A stretch of DNA of 64,000 bases from Istiophorus platypterus. Taxonomy: Eukaryota; Chordata; Actinopteri; Istiophoriformes; Istiophoridae. Both the position numbers and the translations under genes were made by a program. The notes under the pieces are model-generated. The model worked only from the letters and a program-made list of their open reading frames with translations. It did no database searches and was not told the origin of the DNA. Shown here in pieces: positions 58,961-64,000 of this stretch. The stretch's first letter is position 1; every line of letters starts with the position of its first letter. The DNA lies in the NCBI GenBank assembly GCA_016859345.1, contig CM029122.1:2417001-2481000 (forward strand), written 5' to 3'.

Positions 58961-60625
58961 TAGACAGTACAAGTCTCTTACCTTCTGTGCTCATTAATCA
59001 AGCTGCTCAACGATGCAGGGACTTATGGAACTTCTGCAGCAACAGGGTCTATTTCCAGAGGTGGGGGGAGCCAAGGGTATGACCCCCCCCACACACACAC
59101 TCCTCCACTTCCTGGCCCGGCAGCAGGTGTGGCTGAAGAAATCTTATGTCAGAGGACAACCACCCCCCCACCCTCCGTCTGTCTGCTGACCACCGGGGGT
59201 CAAAGGTCACTCGTGTCCCTTTTGGTTCTGTATCAGCGGAGCAGCAGGTGCAGGCAGCCCCGACCCGGGGGCCAATATCAAATGGGGTTTATAAAGCTTT
59301 GTTATTTGAAAACTCGTCATGACTTTCGGTGCCTAGTTGGGTTGAGCGGCCAGAAAAGTGCTGGATCCCTCATTGTCTTTAAGATCATTCTCCCTGCCTG
59401 ACATTTGGCAGTATTTCAAATTCCATGCCACGAGTCTGTGACGGAGCTTTTTCTGTGCTAAAGTTTTAGTCTCCATGCCAAAGCAACGCTGCTTTCATCA
59501 CATTGACTCGCCCAGGGCTGGTTCTCTACCTCGGAAAGCTCCTCCACAGCCACGAACGAAACATCCCGTGGACAGTAAAGCAGATTTTCACGTGTAAAAT
59601 GTGTGAAATGCCGATTTAAACCTGGCCGACCTTGACGTGGTTCTATGTCCACACTCTCCCTCATAGAGGAACAGATTAATCACCTCCTTTCCTTCAGTCA
59701 TCACCTGTGCGGCTCCCTGCTGCAGCCTTTGATTTTATTTCACGTGAAGTCCTGTGTTTTGAAGCTCTGAGACGAGGCGGCGGCGGCAGCAGCCTGCTCA
59801 TTCTCGACCCCCCCCCCGCCACAGCTGCGCATTACTGCTGCTCACAGTCCGTGGCTCTGGCCGGCACCGCCACCGCCGCCGCATGCCAGGCCCGCTAATC
59901 TGATGGCAGGAAGCTGGCGTGGAGGCCTGTCTATGCGTTGTTTCTTCACCACAGTTGGCAGAGGGGAAACTGTGGGACACTTTTTTTTCACCTATCGTTG
60001 CCGCTCTGCACCATGGGTGGGGTTGTGTGGAGGGCTCCTGCCCCAGGCTGGGCAGCTGGCACTGATACCAAGGTCCATGTTGACACAACACATGATCCCT
60101 ACATGCCTGGGGAGGGGAGGGGGGGGGGGCTGTCTTCTAAATACCCCCCCCAGGCAGCAGCGGGCATCTTTTTGGCAGCTTGCGCTTGTCCTGTAGAAGT
60201 GTTGGCCTTGGCAGAGGAAAGCCTGGACAGAAACGGGGCTGGAAGTGTGGGAAAGTAGGAGAGAAGGCAGGGGAACAGAGTAAAGTTTGGGGGGGGCAAT
60301 CAGGGAACAAGGCAGTAGGAAGGTAGGAAGAAGATGGCAACAGGCCGAGGTGAATGAAGGAAGGAAAGAGTGGACTGAAAGACAAACATGCTGAATCTCA
60401 ACCATGTGTCAGTCTTTGCATCAGGGCGGAGTCCCCCGGAGGCCCCCCCCCCCCCCCGTGGTGTGGGTGGGCTCTATGAATAGTCCAGGGAAGAGACACA
60501 CAGATGTGCGTCCACATCACAAGGAGACAGGGGGAATACATGGAGCCAAATATCAGGTTCAGCTTTCCACTGTGCCTTCCTCAACACTGGTGTCCAGATG
60601 TCCCGAGAAACAGGGGAATCAATGA

Positions 60626-60628
<3 letters not shown>

Positions 60629-60675
<47 letters not shown>
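60629..60675. repeat. (GT)n microsatellite
   Basis: Uninterrupted array of about 23 GT units. Confidence 0.95.
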
Positions 60676-60676
<1 letters not shown>

Positions 60677-61640
60677 CTCATGTAGGTCTGATGTTCAGCA
60701 TATGCAGCACACACACATGCGGCTGTGTGTAGCGTTGGCTGTATGTTTGCACACACTGTATGTGCGAGCATGTCCGAGCCTGTCTGCCATGTGTGTACAG
60801 TGGGTGTATGTGGACCTGTTCCTGTGTATCCACCAGCCTGTTCAGACGTCTCCGCCGGGGGGTTGGGGGGTTGTGGGTGGGGGGGTCCAGGTCTTGATCC
60901 GGATCCTTCCGACTGACACGTGCAGGTTTTTTCTTGTGCTCAAGAGGCTTTTTTTCCTTTTTTTTCTTTTCTCTTCTGATTCCTCCCACAGGCAAAACAC
61001 AGGAAAGTCGAGTGAACTTCAGATTCATTTTGCCCATTTGTGATAAGTAAATGCAACAAGTAGAATCCGCCTTGGTGGAAGGTTTTTTTTAACGCTGTGA
61101 AGCGGTTGCAACCCTAAAAAAAAAAAAAGAAAAAAGAAAGGCTTCATAAAGATCATCAGACGTACGGACACCTAGTAATTTGCCGGATTCTAAATCTTCA
61201 AGGATTTTGGAGATGAAAAGAAGATGAGGAGCCTCCGAACCCTGCAGCTCCTTCCGTCCTGACGGAGTCCAGACCCAGGTTCAGCTGCCACAGGGGTCGT
61301 CGCTACAGTCACAGTCAGGATCTCCATCATCAACGTCAGAGTCACTTATCTATGACCCCCCCGTGACACTACATTTGACCTCTTCCAAAGCAAAAGCAGC
61401 TGTGTGGTCTTGACCCACCATCACATCTTCATCTTAAAACATAAAACAAACAGAGGGAGGATGAATTATTAGCTGGTTAATGCCTGTTTATACTAATAAA
61501 TGCAACTTCCCTGTGTCGGTGTCAATATCCACTCAAATTTATGACCGAAAACACTCTGACCGGTGTGAGCTTGATGCAATTTAGCCTCGTCTCCAACTCG
61601 GGGGGAAATTAGGTCGCGCTCCTCCAAAGCGGGGAGATGC

Positions 61641-61642
<2 letters not shown>

Positions 61643-61732
<90 letters not shown>

Positions 61733-61759
61733 ACACACACAACACACACACAACACACA
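61643..61759. repeat. (CA)n microsatellite, about 115 bp
   Basis: Pure CA for nearly 90 bases, then CA blocks interrupted by single bases. The longest CA/GT array in the window. Confidence 0.95.
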
Positions 61760-62861
61760 TTAAGAGTCTGCTGACCGAATTCTGAAGAATGAGTGGGTGT
61801 GGTGCCGCTGACAGAGCGGAGAGTTTACTGCTCATTCAGCTGAATAGAAAGAGAGACCCATTTCTTCAGGGAAAAAGAAAACAACCTGACACGTGATATT
61901 TTTGGCCTGTTTTGTAACTAAGGACCAACGTTGAGTGTGTACACAGGAAAATTAAAAAAAAAAAAAAAAGAGAGAGATTAACATTTCAAAACCGGGCAAA
62001 ACATAACAGAGGGTGTTATGACAACAGAAAAGGTCTGACAGTTATGTAACAGCTGCGATGACTCTGAAGAATAAAGTCCTGCCTGCTTGCATCACTGGGT
62101 CAGATGAACGGATGAATGGGTGGAGGTGGAAACTACCCACGTCCCCTGGTGTGTTTAAATCAAGGAGGAAATGTAAGCAAATTAAAAATGGATGCGATGG
62201 AATCTATTTGACAAACGGATAAAATGTTAAATTCAAACACGTTATCGTTTTAAACCAAGAAAAAAACAAACATTCATTTTCTGAGTTTCTTTAAGAGTCT
62301 TAGTCTCATTTCGCTTGTCTCCTGTCTTAGTTACAGCAACTGGGAGTTTCCATTGATCAGATACACGTAGATACTGGGGTCATAATAATGTAATATTAAA
62401 TATTAACTCAAGTCAGAATTAGCTGCATCTAACCTGGTGTTAAATATGCTTCTCTCTGCCTCAGCTCCGCTCGACATGAACGTGACCTTCACGTTATCCA
62501 CGTTGGAGGCGGTAAAGGGAACGATTCCCCTGTTCATGGGTCGCGGGAGTTATGTCACTGGACAGTGGGTTCGACATGGGAGGGTTAAAAAAACGCAGTG
62601 TTGACAAAGCCAATGAAAACTTGGCCTAAAAGAGAAAGAAATGGCCCCAGGAGAATTCTTTTCAGAAGGACGGAGGATTATTGAAGAAAAGGAATATCTA
62701 AATTTCCGTGGATTTTGCTATTCATCCTGTCTTTGTCTTATCATTCTGCTGTGGCAGCATTGCAGGTTTTTCCACATGGCCGTCGCAGGGCAGGAGCCGC
62801 AGGACTTGAAATGGGAAAATGTTGGCACATGCTGGGGAGAAGTGGGGATAACGCTGGGTGC

Positions 62862-63046
62862 TCGGCTCTGGGATCTGGGCTCAGGGATCTGGGATCTGGT
62901 GTCCCAGATCAAGGATCTGGGCTCTGGGCTCTGGGCTCTGGGCTCTGGGCTCTGGTACCCTGGGCTCAGGGATCTGGGATCTGGGTTCAGGGATCTGGGA
63001 TCTGGTGTCCCAGATCTGGGATCTGGGATCTGGGATCTGGGCCGGC
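62862..63046. repeat. Minisatellite with 7-base unit (A/C)TCTGGG
   Basis: About 25 copies of ATCTGGG, CTCTGGG, CTCAGGG and variants. Two TGGTGTCCCAGATC segments repeat at a longer period, which points to higher-order duplication. The Gly/Leu/Asp-rich open frames across it are repeat artefacts. Confidence 0.9.
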
Positions 63047-63607
63047 TGGCTCCACAGACAGGGTGTGGACACAGCTGGCTCCTTTTAACACAGGCCTGCC
63101 TCTCTTCCAAGCCCGGCTGGGTCCAACTGGAAGGATTTACATGAAGAGATTCTGGGACGCTGCTGTGCTGTGATTCAACATAACCAATAAATTTTGCGTA
63201 TTCTGCAACAGTCGACAGTAGGAAGAGAAACACCTGAAGGAGCCATGGAGAAGGGGAGGGAGAGGGATTTTAATGTCTGTCAGACAAATGTTTGAGCACA
63301 GACAACAAAACAGAGACCACTTGGTTCATTCTGCGCTGGGAGCGGTCCGGACAACGAGGAAACCGGCGCTCGGATCTGGTCGAACCCAGATGACGGCCAG
63401 ATGTGAGTCACGGCGCAGGCCTACGTGGCCGAGCGGCCGGCTCCCGGGCGGACTCTCCGAGGCGGCGCGTACGGTTCGACGGCAGGTCGCCGCTGAGCGT
63501 GACCCTGCCTTCGCTGAGCCGATGAGTCGGCACAGTGCTGCACATGTGATGGGAGCGACAGCGCCGGGGGAAAATGTGGTGAGGGCATAACCCTCTACTG
63601 ACCTGGA

Positions 63608-63609
63608 CG

Positions 63610-63641
<32 letters not shown>
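63608..63641. repeat. (GT)n microsatellite
   Basis: Short GT array about 230 bp before the possible exon at the right edge. Confidence 0.9.
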
Positions 63642-63872
63642 TCCAGGCGGACCCCAGATGGCCCTGCGCTGTCACGACCCTCCTCCCCATTGTCAGTCTG
63701 GCCTGTCTGGTTCCCATCTGTTGCTCTCCCCGTTTCCGTCCATTTATCCCTCTGTCTGTCTGCGTCTTATTATCTGCCTGTAACCGGCTCCGTAATATAT
63801 TGAACGGAACCTCGGTTTCGACCCCCTTTCTTCCCTCCGACCTCCTTTCACCCCTGAGCTCTTCTCTTCCAG

Positions 63873-64000
63873 AGAAGCTCTGAGTGAGCTGTCCAACCCG
63901 CGGCGGCAGGATTCGGATCCCAGTCCCGGAGCAGATGTGGAAGCAGAGCTCCTAGTACCTCATTACCCCAGTAGAACATTTGGCTCCCAGAACACAGGCC
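63873..64000 (+). CDS. Possible 5'-truncated exon running off the right edge, unidentified
   Basis: A pyrimidine-rich stretch ending TTCTCTTCCAG at 63872 is followed by a frame that stays open to the window end, starting EALSELSNPRRQDSDPSPGA and continuing DVEAELLVPHYPSRTFGS. The same frame is open back to a TAA at 63793. I do not recognise the protein. An open run of this length in GC-rich DNA can occur by chance, so this is only a candidate. Confidence 0.22.

Larger units (their letters stand above)
58540..63795. other. Intergenic region downstream of rgcc
   Basis: About 5.2 kb with no recognised coding exon on either strand. It holds microsatellites, C- and G-runs, a heptamer minisatellite and otherwise unremarkable sequence. 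Confidence 0.5.

Noticed and set aside
62641..63233. Overlapping 150-170-codon frames on both strands
   Set aside because: Generated by the heptamer minisatellite; repetitive Gly/Leu/Ser/Pro content with no family match.
63273..63590. 105-codon plus-strand frame near the right end
   Set aside because: Arg/Ala-rich translation of CpG-rich DNA, no recognised domain, no supported splice structure.
1..64000. Search for tRNA, rRNA, CRISPR arrays, integrated virus or intact transposase genes
   Set aside because: None could be supported by eye; only eroded non-coding repeat fragments were seen.

Overview
The window is vertebrate nuclear DNA, almost certainly from a ray-finned (probably percomorph) fish. 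It holds intron-rich genes with GT-AG junctions that code for secreted vertebrate proteins. Introns are short, GT/CA and CT microsatellites are dense, and several dispersed repeats typical of teleost genomes are present (for example blocks rich in GCTAAGCTAAGCTAA or GTTAGCATG). No bacterial, viral, CRISPR or plasmid features were seen.

Four genes could be rebuilt exon by exon, all with closed frames. (1) ccdc80 (+, coding 9982-26170, 10 coding exons, 890 aa): a secreted matrix protein with three DUDES (DUF4174) domains and a Thr-rich mucin-like insert. (2) slc35a5 (-, coding 33273-28251, 9 coding exons, 427 aa): a Golgi nucleotide-sugar transporter family member, convergent with ccdc80. (3) f5, coagulation factor V (+, coding 36819-50188, 25 coding exons, 1841 aa; A1-A2-B-A3-C1-C2). 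(4) rgcc, regulator of cell cycle (+, coding 53494-57776, 5 exons, 126 aa). An unidentified open segment runs off the right edge and may be an exon of a further gene.

Layout: 1-9.1 kb is gene-poor upstream DNA of ccdc80 with low-complexity tracts. 9.1-26.8 kb is ccdc80. 27.4-34.3 kb is slc35a5 and its probable CpG/CRE-type promoter. 34.3-36.7 kb is a repeat-filled spacer, including an unusual palindromic TAGTACTGTAGTATAC-type array. 36.7-50.6 kb is f5. 50.6-53.3 kb is spacer carrying a partial duplicate of rgcc exon 1. 53.3-58.5 kb is rgcc. 58.5-64 kb is mostly repeats with no recognised gene.

The genes do not form a pathway. The convergent ccdc80/slc35a5 pair matches the human 3q13.2 neighbourhood; f5 and rgcc lie elsewhere in human, so this is a fish-type linkage. 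The observations most worth a second look are a tandem copy of rgcc exon 1 that keeps its ATG, length, phase and splice donor; an apparent Arg-to-Lys change at the light-chain activation site of factor V, with an Arg seven residues downstream; loss of two of the three classical protein C inactivation arginines; and a perfect 19-bp-stem hairpin in f5 intron 1.
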